64,000 nucleotides of DNA from JACKJA01 sp050297015 (GTDB taxonomy: Bacteria > Pseudomonadota > Alphaproteobacteria > Micavibrionales > Micavibrionaceae), in the NCBI GenBank assembly GCA_050297015.1, contig JBNKRZ010000023.1, positions 1-64,000 of the forward strand, given 5' to 3'. Numbering within the stretch: the first letter of the stretch is position 1; each line of letters begins with the position of its first letter. Both the position numbers and the translations under genes were made by a program. Positions 35,098 to 44,100 of the stretch are shown piece after piece. Under the pieces are notes generated by a model. That model was given only the letters and a program-made list of their open reading frames with translations. It made no database searches and was not told the origin of the DNA.

Positions 35098-35791
35098 AGA
35101 ACAGGGACAAAAGACGCTTTGGGCGCCTTTTGTCCTCTCTTTTTCCGTGCATGCCACTATAATCGCTTTACTCGGCATAGCGGTTTCCGCCGGGCTATTC
35201 TTGGGGCAGGGCCGCTCTTATGAAACGGTTTTTCCGGTCGATCTGGTTTTTATTCCTCCACAAGCGCCGCCTGAAATAGCAAAAACAGAGCCGGAACCCC
35301 TACCGGAACCGAAAACCTTTTCGCCCCTTATTCCGGAAACGCTGAACATACCGGAGCCGAAAGCCCCCACGCCTCCCAAAGAAAACGTAGCCCACGCCTC
35401 CAAAAAACCGGCGCTGCAAAAACGGGCCCTCAAACGGGAACAAACAAAGCCCCAAACCGCCAGCACCCCAACAGTTACGCTTGCCCCGCGACAGGGGATC
35501 GCGCCCTATAATTACCGCCACAGCGTCGTCCGGCACATCGAACAGCACAAATATTATCCGGCGACCGCCCGACGGCGTAATCTGGAAGGGGTCGTAACAA
35601 TCTCCTTTTCCATCACGGAAACGGGAGCCATCACACAAAGCCGTATTATCAAAACCTCCGGCCAGCACCTTCTAGATAACGCCGCATTGGTAACACTCAA
35701 AAATGCCAATCCGCTGCCGCCGCCACCCACACAATGGCCGGCCGGAAAACGTCACTTTGAACTTCCCCTTCACTATCAACTCAAAAGGTAG
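35030..35791 (+). CDS. tonB: TonB energy transducer
   Basis: TonB couples the proton-motive force, via ExbB/ExbD, to outer-membrane receptors. The protein shows one membrane segment (about residues 34-54, FVLSFSVHATIIALLGIAV), a Pro/Glu/Lys-rich periplasmic spacer, and the C-terminal domain with YYPATARRRNLEGVVTISF, the TonB YP motif. The start is uncertain: the nearest in-frame ATG (35030) lies inside the receptor gene, overlapping it by 68 bases; a shorter form with a rare start codon just after 35080 is possible. Its spacer is short. exbB and exbD are not in this window. Confidence 0.85.
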   Translation: MPQKSRSTNPDGRLTCDSKQLSKEQGQKTLWAPFVLSFSVHATIIALLGIAVSAGLFLGQGRSYETVFPVDLVFIPPQAPPEIAKTEPEPLPEPKTFSPLIPETLNIPEPKAPTPPKENVAHASKKPALQKRALKREQTKPQTASTPTVTLAPRQGIAPYNYRHSVVRHIEQHKYYPATARRRNLEGVVTISFSITETGAITQSRIIKTSGQHLLDNAALVTLKNANPLPPPPTQWPAGKRHFELPLHYQLKR

Positions 35792-35797
35792 AACGCT

Positions 35798-36919
35798 TTG
35801 ACAACACTCACTTTACCCCGATGGTACGATCTCCACACCCACTTGCGCCAAGGCGCACTTTTGGAACCTCTCATCGCGGCGCAAAAAGCAATGGGCTGTA
35901 CCGGGGTATTGGCCATGCCCAACACAAAACCCCCGCTGGCCGTCGTATCACGCACGGATGAAACCCCCGCGCTTCAAAGCATCGAAAGCTATCGTGATGA
36001 TTTACTGGCCGCCGGGGCGGATGAATTCAAAGCCCTGATTGTCCCGCTTTATCTGACACGCTCTGCCACACCGGCCATGATCGAAGCCGGAGCAAAAAGC
36101 GGCCTGCTCCGCGCTTGTAAATACTATCCGCCACACGGCACAACCAATGCCGATTTCGGGGCACCGTTAGACGTCTTCATTGAAAACGGTGTATTCCGCG
36201 CTATGGAAGATAACGGCGTTGTTTTGTGTATTCACGGCGAAGAACACGGCCTAAGCGGTGAAACTTATTTTGACCGCCATACCAATGCAGAGGTCAAATT
36301 CTATCGCGAACACATGCCGCGCCTGACGGAAAAATTCCCGAAACTCAAAATCGTCTGTGAGCATATCACAACCGCCACCGCTGCGGATTTTGTCAAACAA
36401 CATGATATCAACATAGGGGCCACCATTACACCGCAACATTTGCTCTATACCATCGGCACCCTGATGCAGGGCTTGAAATATCATTTATATTGCCTGCCGC
36501 TGGTTAAATTTGAAGACGACCGGGCGGCGCTGCGCGCGGCGGTCAGCGATCCCGACAACCGCCAGTTTTTTGCCGGCACCGACAGCGCCCCACACACCCA
36601 AAAAGCCACGCCCTGCGGCTGTGCGGCGGGTTGTTTCACAGGCGGCTATGCCCCGCAGCTCTATGCGCAAGCCTTTGAAGAAGCGGGAATTAATCTGGAT
36701 AATGCCGCCGGACAAGAGCTATTCAAACGCTTTTTGTGCCTGAACGGCGCAGCGTTCTATAACCTTCCGGTGCCAAAAGAAACCTTCACCCTGACCCGCA
36801 CGTCACAAGAAGTTTCCATCCTCTCAACAAATGAGGGCGATATCACCCCTCTGCCGATCGGCATGAACCCCGCCGCCCCGAAAGAAAAAACCCTAATCCC
36901 GTGGCATTTATCCCTTTAA
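35798..36919 (+). CDS. pyrC: Dihydroorotase
   Basis: PyrC catalyses the reversible cyclisation of carbamoyl-aspartate to dihydroorotate in pyrimidine synthesis. The 373-residue protein is of the class II (short) type: metal-binding DLHTHLR at the N-terminus, the carbamylated lysine in RACKYYPPHG (Lys102-104 region), His ligands in CIHGE and CEHITT, and the catalytic Asp in GTDSAPH. The start codon is TTG, with AAAGG upstream and no better choice. It follows tonB by six bases, an odd partner functionally. pyrF lies about 9 kb downstream. Confidence 0.94.
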   Translation: MTTLTLPRWYDLHTHLRQGALLEPLIAAQKAMGCTGVLAMPNTKPPLAVVSRTDETPALQSIESYRDDLLAAGADEFKALIVPLYLTRSATPAMIEAGAKSGLLRACKYYPPHGTTNADFGAPLDVFIENGVFRAMEDNGVVLCIHGEEHGLSGETYFDRHTNAEVKFYREHMPRLTEKFPKLKIVCEHITTATAADFVKQHDINIGATITPQHLLYTIGTLMQGLKYHLYCLPLVKFEDDRAALRAAVSDPDNRQFFAGTDSAPHTQKATPCGCAAGCFTGGYAPQLYAQAFEEAGINLDNAAGQELFKRFLCLNGAAFYNLPVPKETFTLTRTSQEVSILSTNEGDITPLPIGMNPAAPKEKTLIPWHLSL

Positions 36920-36969
36920 AAAAGGAACAATAAACGGAGCATTCTTAAAAAACGAAAAAATTTAATAAA

Positions 36970-36998
36970 ATTGAAAATAATTATCATTTATTTTCAAT
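36970..36998. promoter_or_regulatory. 11-bp AT-rich palindrome between pyrC and the GGDEF/EAL gene
   Basis: ATTGAAAATAA (36970-36980) and TTATTTTCAAT (36988-36998) are perfect complements around TTATCAT. The sequence matches the Fur consensus at about 13 of 19 positions, so it may be a metal-regulator site, or simply a weak terminator hairpin for pyrC. The gap 36920-37192 holds no gene. A second hairpin, CTCGGG/CCCGAG (37102-37120), lies in the presumed leader of the next gene. Confidence 0.4.
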
Positions 36999-37192
36999 GG
37001 GATGCCTTCCTACTCTTCCACGCACCTCTTTTTCTAAAGCGCTTGTTAACCTATATAACCTACTATGGGGACTGGGTTTTAGTGAAGGAACGAGTGAGAT
37101 TCTCGGGAAAATAACCCGAGCGGTGCAAATTTGTTTATTTTGTGGATTGAGCCTGCGGGCAAAAGACAATAGGATTGTTTAAGAGACATCTC

Positions 37193-39376
37193 ATGATTTT
37201 TTCTTCGTCAAAAAACACCGCCTTAAAAGCAACCTATAATATGGGTAGTAAATTACACAATACGAACGCACGCCAGAAAGCTAAAAACTTGCGCTTGGCA
37301 TCTTCCTCCGCTCCCATCTGGAAAAGCCGGATTAGCTGGTATATTGCCTTGGCTGTCTTCCTGACGATTATGGCTGTCCAATCTATTATTCTTAGCCTCA
37401 CGCTAAACAGTTTTGAGCAATCAGAACTTAATGAACTGGTTGAAACCGGGCGCTCTGCCATTGTCCCCCTCATGAAAGATTCAAACGATTTTCTAAAATC
37501 ACCAATCAATAAAGTCGAAGCGGCCCGCCTGTTATCAACAACAAAGGTCAACGGTCTGGCTATTTATTCGGCAACCGGGGAACACCTGCTGGCCGTTTAC
37601 GGTGAAACACTGCTCATCAAAGTCGATAAAGACTCGCTGAGCAACACCTACCGCAGCAATGACGGCTCTTCATACGAAGTGATTTACCGTTCTGATGCCC
37701 TACGTAGCCCCTATATCATTGCGGCACGGCTCGATTCATCAGAAGCCCCGAAATTAGTAGCGGCACACGTCAGGCAGACCATCATCGTGACGTTACTGAT
37801 GTCAGCTTTCGTGACCACAGTCTTGATGATCGCGCTGGGCCGTTGGCTTTTGGAACCTATCTTGTTTTTGCGGCATAATCTTTTGAACGCCTCGGAGGAT
37901 CCAGAAAATCCAAAAATCGCAGATTCGCCGTTTAACCCCAAAGATGAAATTGGTGGCGCCATCGAAATCGCGCTGGGATTGATCCGGCAAAATGCTGAAA
38001 ATATCCGGCATATCAAAAATGCCGCACAGGATCAGATTCATAAGCTGGCTTACTACGACAGTTTAACGAGCCTACCCAACCGAACCCTATTCTTACAAAC
38101 ACTAAGCGAGCAAGCGAAGAAAAACCTGGCAAGCGGAAAAGAAGAGCGTTTTGCCGTCATCGCGCTTGATCTGGACCATTTCAAAGACATTAACGACAGC
38201 ATGGGCCACAATGTCGGAGATGCTATTTTGCGCGCGGTTGGTAAACGTCTGCGGGCTTCGATGCCTGAATCGGCGCTGGTATCACGCTCGGGTGAGGATG
38301 AATTCGCCATCACCATGCCCCTACCCGCGGGCGTAGGATCGGCCCGTGATGTCGGCCAAAAAGTTGCTAACGTTATTCGTGATGAGCCTTTCAAAGCCTT
38401 TAATGAAAGCTTTCAGGTCAGAGCCTCTATCGGCGTTGCGACATTCCCCGATGACGGTACAGACCCCGATCAGGTGTTGAAAAACGCGGATATAGCGTTA
38501 AATCAAGCCAAAGAAAAGGGCCGCGATACCATCCGCGAATACTCGGAGGACTTTGACCGCGCCGTACAACAACGCTTCCAGATGCTCCGTGATTTGCGCG
38601 ATGCCATGGAAAACGATCAATTACTGCTGTTCTATCAGCCGCAATTTGACCTTGGCTCCGGGCGGATGATTGGCGCAGAGTCCCTGATCCGTTGGTTTAA
38701 ACCCGACCAAAGCAAAGAAGGGGGCCATTTCATTCCGCCCTTCGATTTCATTCCCATTGCCGAACAATCCGGCTTGATTGTTCCCATTGGGGAGTGGGTT
38801 TTACGCACGGCTTGTGAATCCGCAGCAGAGTGGAATAAACAAGGCCACGATTTCCGCATCGCGGTTAACGTATCGGGGGCGCAATTCTATCAAAGCGACC
38901 TCGTAGCCTTCGTATCAAAAACATTAAAGGAAACGGGCCTCCCCGCCAAAAAGCTGGAACTGGAGGTCACCGAAAGCGTCTTTATGGACGACATGACTCA
39001 TGCCATTGAGACGCTGCAAAGGTTGCATGCCTTGGGGGTTGAACTGGCTATTGACGATTTCGGGACGGGTTATTCCTCCCTGTCTTACCTGCGGCAATTC
39101 CCGATCGACCGCCTGAAAGTAGACCAGTCCTTTATCCGTAACGCTCTGAACAACGCCGATGACGCAGCCATTACCCGAACCATTATCCGGCTGGGACATT
39201 CCTTGAACCTGAAGGTCATTGCCGAAGGCGTAGAAACACAGGACCATGAAGAATTCCTGTTGGCTGAAAACTGTGATGAAGTACAGGGTTTCCGCTACTC
39301 CCGCCCCATCCCCTTCGACGAAATGGATGCCTTTTTAAACGGCTATAACGGCGACCTCAAAAGCTTCGACCAATAA
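37193..39376 (+). CDS. Membrane GGDEF/EAL protein (cyclic di-GMP turnover)
   Basis: A 727-residue protein: a cytoplasmic tail (1-47), membrane segment (about 50-72), periplasmic sensor (about 73-190), second membrane segment (about 195-217), HAMP-like linker, a GGDEF domain (about 285-450) and an EAL domain (about 465-715). The GGDEF motif is altered: residues 367-371 read GEDEF within RSGEDEFAI, so cyclase activity is doubtful. The EAL domain keeps Glu496 (AESLIRW), ELEVTES, DDFGTGYSSLSYL and VIAEGVET, so it is probably an active phosphodiesterase. The ATG at 37193 is preferred over a TTG at 37175; neither has a strong ribosome-binding site. Confidence 0.9.
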   Translation: MIFSSSKNTALKATYNMGSKLHNTNARQKAKNLRLASSSAPIWKSRISWYIALAVFLTIMAVQSIILSLTLNSFEQSELNELVETGRSAIVPLMKDSNDFLKSPINKVEAARLLSTTKVNGLAIYSATGEHLLAVYGETLLIKVDKDSLSNTYRSNDGSSYEVIYRSDALRSPYIIAARLDSSEAPKLVAAHVRQTIIVTLLMSAFVTTVLMIALGRWLLEPILFLRHNLLNASEDPENPKIADSPFNPKDEIGGAIEIALGLIRQNAENIRHIKNAAQDQIHKLAYYDSLTSLPNRTLFLQTLSEQAKKNLASGKEERFAVIALDLDHFKDINDSMGHNVGDAILRAVGKRLRASMPESALVSRSGEDEFAITMPLPAGVGSARDVGQKVANVIRDEPFKAFNESFQVRASIGVATFPDDGTDPDQVLKNADIALNQAKEKGRDTIREYSEDFDRAVQQRFQMLRDLRDAMENDQLLLFYQPQFDLGSGRMIGAESLIRWFKPDQSKEGGHFIPPFDFIPIAEQSGLIVPIGEWVLRTACESAAEWNKQGHDFRIAVNVSGAQFYQSDLVAFVSKTLKETGLPAKKLELEVTESVFMDDMTHAIETLQRLHALGVELAIDDFGTGYSSLSYLRQFPIDRLKVDQSFIRNALNNADDAAITRTIIRLGHSLNLKVIAEGVETQDHEEFLLAENCDEVQGFRYSRPIPFDEMDAFLNGYNGDLKSFDQ

Positions 39377-39443
39377 TTCCCTTTATCCTATGATTATATA
39401 AAAACCTGTTTGCTTTTTGACTTTCAAATGGTTATCAAAAAGC

Positions 39444-40805
39444 ATGACAACACAGCATTCTCTTACATCATCAAAAGCAGCAAAGCTCTCCGGAACCGCC
39501 CGCATACCGGGTGATAAATCCATGTCGCACCGCGCCCTTATGTTCGGCGCACTGGCCAAGGAGGAAACAATCATCCACGGCCTTCTGGAAAGTGAAGATG
39601 TTTTGGCCACCGCCGCCGCTATGCGGGCCATGGGCGCGCGCATAACACACGAGCAAGACGGCACATGGCGCGTGCACGGTGTCGGCACCGGCCATTTAAA
39701 AGAACCTGACGATGTTTTGGATATGGGCAATTCCGGTACTTCGACGCGCTTGCTGGCGGGGATTATCGCCAGCCATGAAATCACGGCAACCATGACCGGG
39801 GACGGGTCCTTGCGCAAACGCCCGATGAAGCGCATCCGTACACCGCTGGAGGAAATGGGCGCCGCCTTCCTGACCCGCAGCAACGACCGCCTGCCGCTTA
39901 CGATAAAGGGATCCGGCGCACTAAAACCGATCACCTATCACCTGCCCGTTGCCTCGGCACAGGTCAAATCGGCAGTGCTTTTGGCGGGACTGAACACAAA
40001 AGGCACCACCATCGTCATTGAAGACAAGCCAACCCGCGACCATACCGAAAATATGCTGCGGGCCTTTGGCGCAGATGTAGAAACCAGCCAGAACGAAGAC
40101 GGTGCTTACGTCATCGCCATTGATGGGCCGCAACAATTATTCGGCTGCGCGGTTGATATTCCGTCCGATCCCAGCTCCGCCGCTTTTCCGGCTGTGACTG
40201 CGCTTTTGGTTGAGGGCTCTGAAATCAAGCTACCGCGTATCGGCATGAATGATCGCCGCGCGGGGCTTTATGAAACCCTGAAGGATATGGATGCAGATAT
40301 TACATTTGCGAACCAACGCATTGAGGCGGGCGAACCCGTTGCCGACCTCATTATCCGGGGCACCGGGCCGCTCAAGGGCATAGATGTCCCGGCGGAGCGC
40401 GTCCCCTCCATGATCGACGAATTTCCGGTTTTGGCTATGGCCGCCGCATGCGCCAACGGCACAACCCGCATGACGGGCCTTGCCGAGCTGCGCGTTAAAG
40501 AAAGCGACCGCCTGCTACTGGTAGCCGAAGGGCTCAAAGCCTGCGGCGTTGATCTTGAAATGGGTGAAGACTGGCTGACCATCAACGGTAACGGCAAACC
40601 GCCGCGGGGCGGGGCCACGATTGAAACGGCCCTCGACCACCGCATTGCGATGAGCTTCCTCGTCCTCGGCACGGTCACAGACGAACCGGTTACCGTCGAT
40701 GACGGCACCCCCATCGCGACCAGCTTCCCCGATTTTGTGGGCCTGATGAACGATCTGGGCACCCACATTGCTCCGCCCGGCGAAAGCAACATTCTGGCTT
40801 TATGA
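39444..40805 (+). CDS. aroA: 3-phosphoshikimate 1-carboxyvinyltransferase (EPSP synthase)
   Basis: AroA makes EPSP from shikimate-3-phosphate and phosphoenolpyruvate in the shikimate pathway. The 453-residue protein shows GTARIPGDKSMSHRALMFGA, the LDMGNSGTSTRLL segment and DGSLRKRPMKR, all substrate-binding signatures. The loop LDMGNSGTSTR carries GNSGTSTR as in class II (glyphosate-tolerant type) enzymes of alphaproteobacteria. An upstream TTG at 39417 would add nine residues; the ATG at 39444 fits the family start better. It overlaps cmk by four bases (ATGA). Confidence 0.95.
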   Translation: MTTQHSLTSSKAAKLSGTARIPGDKSMSHRALMFGALAKEETIIHGLLESEDVLATAAAMRAMGARITHEQDGTWRVHGVGTGHLKEPDDVLDMGNSGTSTRLLAGIIASHEITATMTGDGSLRKRPMKRIRTPLEEMGAAFLTRSNDRLPLTIKGSGALKPITYHLPVASAQVKSAVLLAGLNTKGTTIVIEDKPTRDHTENMLRAFGADVETSQNEDGAYVIAIDGPQQLFGCAVDIPSDPSSAAFPAVTALLVEGSEIKLPRIGMNDRRAGLYETLKDMDADITFANQRIEAGEPVADLIIRGTGPLKGIDVPAERVPSMIDEFPVLAMAAACANGTTRMTGLAELRVKESDRLLLVAEGLKACGVDLEMGEDWLTINGNGKPPRGGATIETALDHRIAMSFLVLGTVTDEPVTVDDGTPIATSFPDFVGLMNDLGTHIAPPGESNILAL

Positions 40806-41461
40806 TGAATACCAAACATTGCCCCATCATCGCCCTCGACGGCACGGCAGCCAGCGGCAAAGGTACGCTGGCACGGCGAATAGCGGAGGAGTTGGGCTAT
40901 GCGTGGCTGGATACGGGCAAGCTCTACCGCTATGTAGGCTATAGCGTTTTGCAATCCGGCGGCGATCCGGCCAATGAAAGCGCCGCCGTCGCGATGGCCG
41001 AAAAACTAAAAGACACGCTTAAACCCGAAGATTTACAAAACCCGGTGCTGTCCTCTGATGAAGCCGGTGTGGCAGCCTCCAAAGTTGGGCCGTTTTCGGG
41101 CGTGCGGGCGGCCCTGTTACAATTCCAAAAAGACTTCGCCCACAATCCTCCGAAAAGCGCAGCAGGAGCGGTTTTAGACGGGCGCGATATCGGCACGGTG
41201 ATATGCCCGGATGCGGATTTTAAATTTTTTGTAACGGCGAACATAGAGATTCGGGCCGAGAGACGCTTTAAAGAGTTGCAATCCCGCGGAATTTCCGTTA
41301 CATATGACGCCGTTTTGGCGGATATGCGCGAACGTGACGCGCGGGATACCGGACGGGCAACAGCCCCGATGAAACCCGCGGATGACGCAATCCTTCTGGA
41401 CACCAGCGATATGACTATCGACGAGGTTCTGGATAAAGCCCTGTCTTATATACAAGGCTGA
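40802..41461 (+). CDS. cmk: Cytidylate kinase
   Basis: Cmk phosphorylates CMP and dCMP with ATP. The 219-residue protein has the P-loop in ALDGTAASGKGTLA, the LDTGKLYR substrate segment, the DGRDIGTVICPDADFKFFV motif, and the lid segment RDARDTGRA. It is translationally coupled to aroA by ATGA and precedes rpsA, the conserved aroA-cmk-rpsA order. Met1 and Met2 are adjacent alternative starts. Confidence 0.95.
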   Translation: MMNTKHCPIIALDGTAASGKGTLARRIAEELGYAWLDTGKLYRYVGYSVLQSGGDPANESAAVAMAEKLKDTLKPEDLQNPVLSSDEAGVAASKVGPFSGVRAALLQFQKDFAHNPPKSAAGAVLDGRDIGTVICPDADFKFFVTANIEIRAERRFKELQSRGISVTYDAVLADMRERDARDTGRATAPMKPADDAILLDTSDMTIDEVLDKALSYIQG

Positions 41462-41709
41462 CGTACTTATTTTCCAAAACAACCAAGGTACATGGGGCCT
41501 GCCCTGCGAGGAGAAAACAGGCGTTTATGTTATCTAATTTACCAAAGCGGATTTCGCAAATTCGCTAGGCTGGGCCGAAAATACCGGTTTTTGAGAACCG
41601 GCGCACAGCGTACGTCAAAAGTACGTGAGCACCGGAAGCGCAAAAAAGCGGTATTTGCAGGTCGGCATAGTAGAATTTGAAAATTCGCGAATGAAAAGGA
41701 ACTTTAACC
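41462..41709 (+). promoter_or_regulatory. Structured leader upstream of rpsA
   Basis: This 248-base gap is rich in inverted repeats. CCGGTT (41584-41589) and AACCGG (41596-41601) form a perfect 6-bp hairpin. CGTAC (41609-41613) and GTACG (41621-41625) form another. GCCGAAAATACCG (41574-41586) can pair with CGGTATTT (41649-41656) and CGGC (41663-41666), which would compete with the first hairpin. Outer segments TTCGCAAATTCGC (41553-41565) and GAATTT...GCGAA (41673-41691) are also complementary in part. AAAGGAAC precedes the rpsA ATG. The fold may be an S1 autoregulatory site or an intergenic repeat; sequence alone does not decide. Confidence 0.5.
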
Positions 41710-43512
41710 ATGGCACATATAGCCGCTAACTTAACCGATCTGGTCGAATCAAAGGACTTCGCAGCCCTCCTTGATGAGTCCATGCAAACGCAGAAAAACT
41801 TCGCGGGCAGCGTTATTGAAGGAACCGTTATCAACATCACGGATGATTTTGCGATCATTGATGTTGGTCTCAAATCCGAAGGCCGCGTGCCTTTACGTGA
41901 ATTCTCCATGCCGGGGCAAGACCCCGAAATCAAGGCTGGCGACAAAGTCGAAGTCTTCGTTGAACGCATGGAAGGCCGGGACGGCGAAACGCAATTGTCC
42001 CGCGAAAAAGCCCGCCGTGAGGAAGTCTGGGTGGAGCTGGAAAAATCTTTCGAAAAAGAAGAACGCGTCACAGGTGTGATCTTCGGTCGGGTCAAAGGCG
42101 GGTTCACCGTCGATCTGGGCGGAACGATCGCTTTCTTGCCGGGTTCTCAGGTGGACATTCGTCCGGTACGCGATGTATCGCCGTTGATGGGTACGCCGCA
42201 GCCGTTCCACATCCTGAAAATGGACCGCAGCCGCGGCAACATCGTTGTCTCACGCCGCGCCGTTCTGGAGGAAAGCCGGGCGGAAGCACGTTCAGACCTG
42301 ATGGAAACCTTGAAAGAGGGTCAAGTTGTACAGGGTATCGTCAAAAACATCACCGATTACGGGGCGTTTATCGACCTTGGTGGTGTCGACGGTCTGTTGC
42401 ACGTCACCGACATTTCTTGGAAACGGGTCAACCACCCATCGGAAGTTCTGCAAATCGGTCAAAATATCGACGTACAGATCATCCGTTACAACGAAGAAAA
42501 CCAACGCATTTCTCTGGGCATGAAACAGCTGGAAAGCGACCCGTGGAGCGGTATCGCTCAACGCTTTTCTGTGGGATCCATCGTCAAGGGCCGCATCAAC
42601 AACATCACCGATTATGGTGCGTTTGTTGAGCTGGAACCGGGGATCGAAGGTCTGGTTCACGTCTCTGAAATGTCTTGGACCAAGAAAAACGTTCATCCGG
42701 GAAAAATCGTTTCCACCTCTCAGGAAGTGGAAGTCAAGGTTCTCGATGTTGACGAAGAAAAACGCCGTATCTCTCTGGGTCTGAAACAATGTCAGGACAA
42801 CCCATGGGAAAGCTTTGCCTCCACACACAAAGTGGGTGACGAGCTGGAAGGTGAAATCCGCAACACGACGGAATTCGGTCTGTTCGTTGGCATGCCTGGC
42901 GATATCGACGGCATGGTTCACCTCTCTGACATTTCCTGGGAAGATTCAGGCGAGGAAGCGCTGCAAGCGTTCAACAAAGGCGACATGGTCAAGGTCAAGA
43001 TTCTTGAAATCGACGCCGACAAAGAACGTGTGGCTTTGGGAATCAAGCAACTCTCTGAAGATCCGTTTGCCGGCGCGCTGGAAGGCGTGAAGAGAGGCGA
43101 TGTGGTAACGGGGACAATTTCCGAAATCACATCCGGCGGTGTTGAAGTCAAAGTCAGCGATGTTCTGACCGGCTTCATTAAGAAAGCCGACCTGTCCCGC
43201 GAACGCTCCGAACAACGTCCGGACCGCTTTGCTGTAGGTGAGAAAGTTGATGCCAAGGTTACGGCGATCGACAAGAAAACCCACAAACTGAGCCTGTCTA
43301 TCAAGGCCCGCGAAATCGAAGAAGATAAAGCGGCTCTGGAAGAGTTTGGCTCAACGGAAAGCGGCGCATCTCTTGGTGATATCCTCGGTGCGGCCCTGCA
43401 GGAAAGCAAAGCCGAAGCTTCTGCTGAAGAAGCGCCAAAGAAAAAGGCGCCTGCAAAGAAAAAAGCCGCTGCTAAAAAGGATGATGCCGAAGACAGCAGC
43501 GATAAAGAATAA
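41710..43512 (+). CDS. rpsA: 30S ribosomal protein S1
   Basis: S1 binds mRNA leaders and helps initiation on structured messages. The 600-residue protein has six S1 (OB-fold) repeats; repeats 3 and 4 carry the typical NITDYGAFIDLGGVDGLLH and NITDYGAFVELEPGIEGLVH. Residues after about 550 form an acidic and then Lys/Ala-rich tail (KKKAPAKKKAAAKKDD), longer than in E. coli. AAAGGA precedes the ATG. It is followed by a strong terminator, and preceded by a structured leader that may control its own expression. Confidence 0.97.
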   Translation: MAHIAANLTDLVESKDFAALLDESMQTQKNFAGSVIEGTVINITDDFAIIDVGLKSEGRVPLREFSMPGQDPEIKAGDKVEVFVERMEGRDGETQLSREKARREEVWVELEKSFEKEERVTGVIFGRVKGGFTVDLGGTIAFLPGSQVDIRPVRDVSPLMGTPQPFHILKMDRSRGNIVVSRRAVLEESRAEARSDLMETLKEGQVVQGIVKNITDYGAFIDLGGVDGLLHVTDISWKRVNHPSEVLQIGQNIDVQIIRYNEENQRISLGMKQLESDPWSGIAQRFSVGSIVKGRINNITDYGAFVELEPGIEGLVHVSEMSWTKKNVHPGKIVSTSQEVEVKVLDVDEEKRRISLGLKQCQDNPWESFASTHKVGDELEGEIRNTTEFGLFVGMPGDIDGMVHLSDISWEDSGEEALQAFNKGDMVKVKILEIDADKERVALGIKQLSEDPFAGALEGVKRGDVVTGTISEITSGGVEVKVSDVLTGFIKKADLSRERSEQRPDRFAVGEKVDAKVTAIDKKTHKLSLSIKAREIEEDKAALEEFGSTESGASLGDILGAALQESKAEASAEEAPKKKAPAKKKAAAKKDDAEDSSDKE

Positions 43513-43554
43513 CCTTTATTTTCATCTCCTTCGTTTGGAAGAAACTAAGGTTAC

Positions 43555-43587
43555 AAAACCGGGCGGCCCCAACCGCCCGGTTTTTTT
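43555..43587 (+). terminator. Rho-independent terminator after rpsA
   Basis: AAAACCGGGCGG (43555-43566) and CCGCCCGGTTTT (43573-43584) form a 12-bp stem with a six-base loop, and the T run continues to 43587. This is a textbook terminator, 42 bases after the rpsA stop. Confidence 0.95.
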
Positions 43588-43761
43588 ATTCAAAAAATAA
43601 ATAGAAGTAGCTATAAAAATTTTCCTTTCGCTTCAATGACTTTTCCTTGACGAATCAAAAAAGAATCGGGCATGGTGGCCTTATAAGCTTTTTTGACCGC
43701 TAATTTTTTCTCCGAAAGGGGAACAGGGTATTTTGAGAAGAGATTAAGGAGTAAACCGTCC

Positions 43762-44043
43762 ATGACAAAATCTGAGCTGATCCAGCGTCTGGCTGAAAAA
43801 AATCCGCATTTATATTTGCGCGACGTTGAAAAAATTGTCGATACAATATTTGAAGAAATCACGGCGGCATTAGCTGGTGGTGATCGCGTTGAGCTACGCG
43901 GCTTTGGCGCCTTTTCCGTCAAGGAACGTGAAGCCCGCATAGGGCGCAATCCGCGCACCGGGGAAAGCGTTAATGTCGATGCAAAACGCCTGCCGTTTTT
44001 CAAAACCGGGAAGGGCCTGCGCGACCGCCTTAACGAAGGATAA
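43762..44043 (+). CDS. ihfB: Integration host factor subunit beta
   Basis: IhfB pairs with IhfA to bend DNA sharply at specific sites, shaping nucleoid and sigma-54 promoter architecture. The 93-residue protein has the HU/IHF fold with MTKSELIQRLAEKNPHLYL, GDRVELRGFGAFSVKERE and the DNA-binding arm RIGRNPRTGE. The frame is open upstream, but AAGGAG before the ATG at 43762 fixes the start. The position rpsA-ihfB is conserved. Confidence 0.95.
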   Translation: MTKSELIQRLAEKNPHLYLRDVEKIVDTIFEEITAALAGGDRVELRGFGAFSVKEREARIGRNPRTGESVNVDAKRLPFFKTGKGLRDRLNEG

Positions 44044-44100
44044 GCCGCCCGCCTCCGTATCTTTGTTTTATTCGCTTCTTCTGAAGGGGGAGGGTATCTG

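Noticed and set aside
37007..37192. Cyclic di-GMP riboswitch before the GGDEF/EAL gene
   Set aside because: A hairpin is present, but the conserved GEMM-I or GEMM-II core sequences are not.
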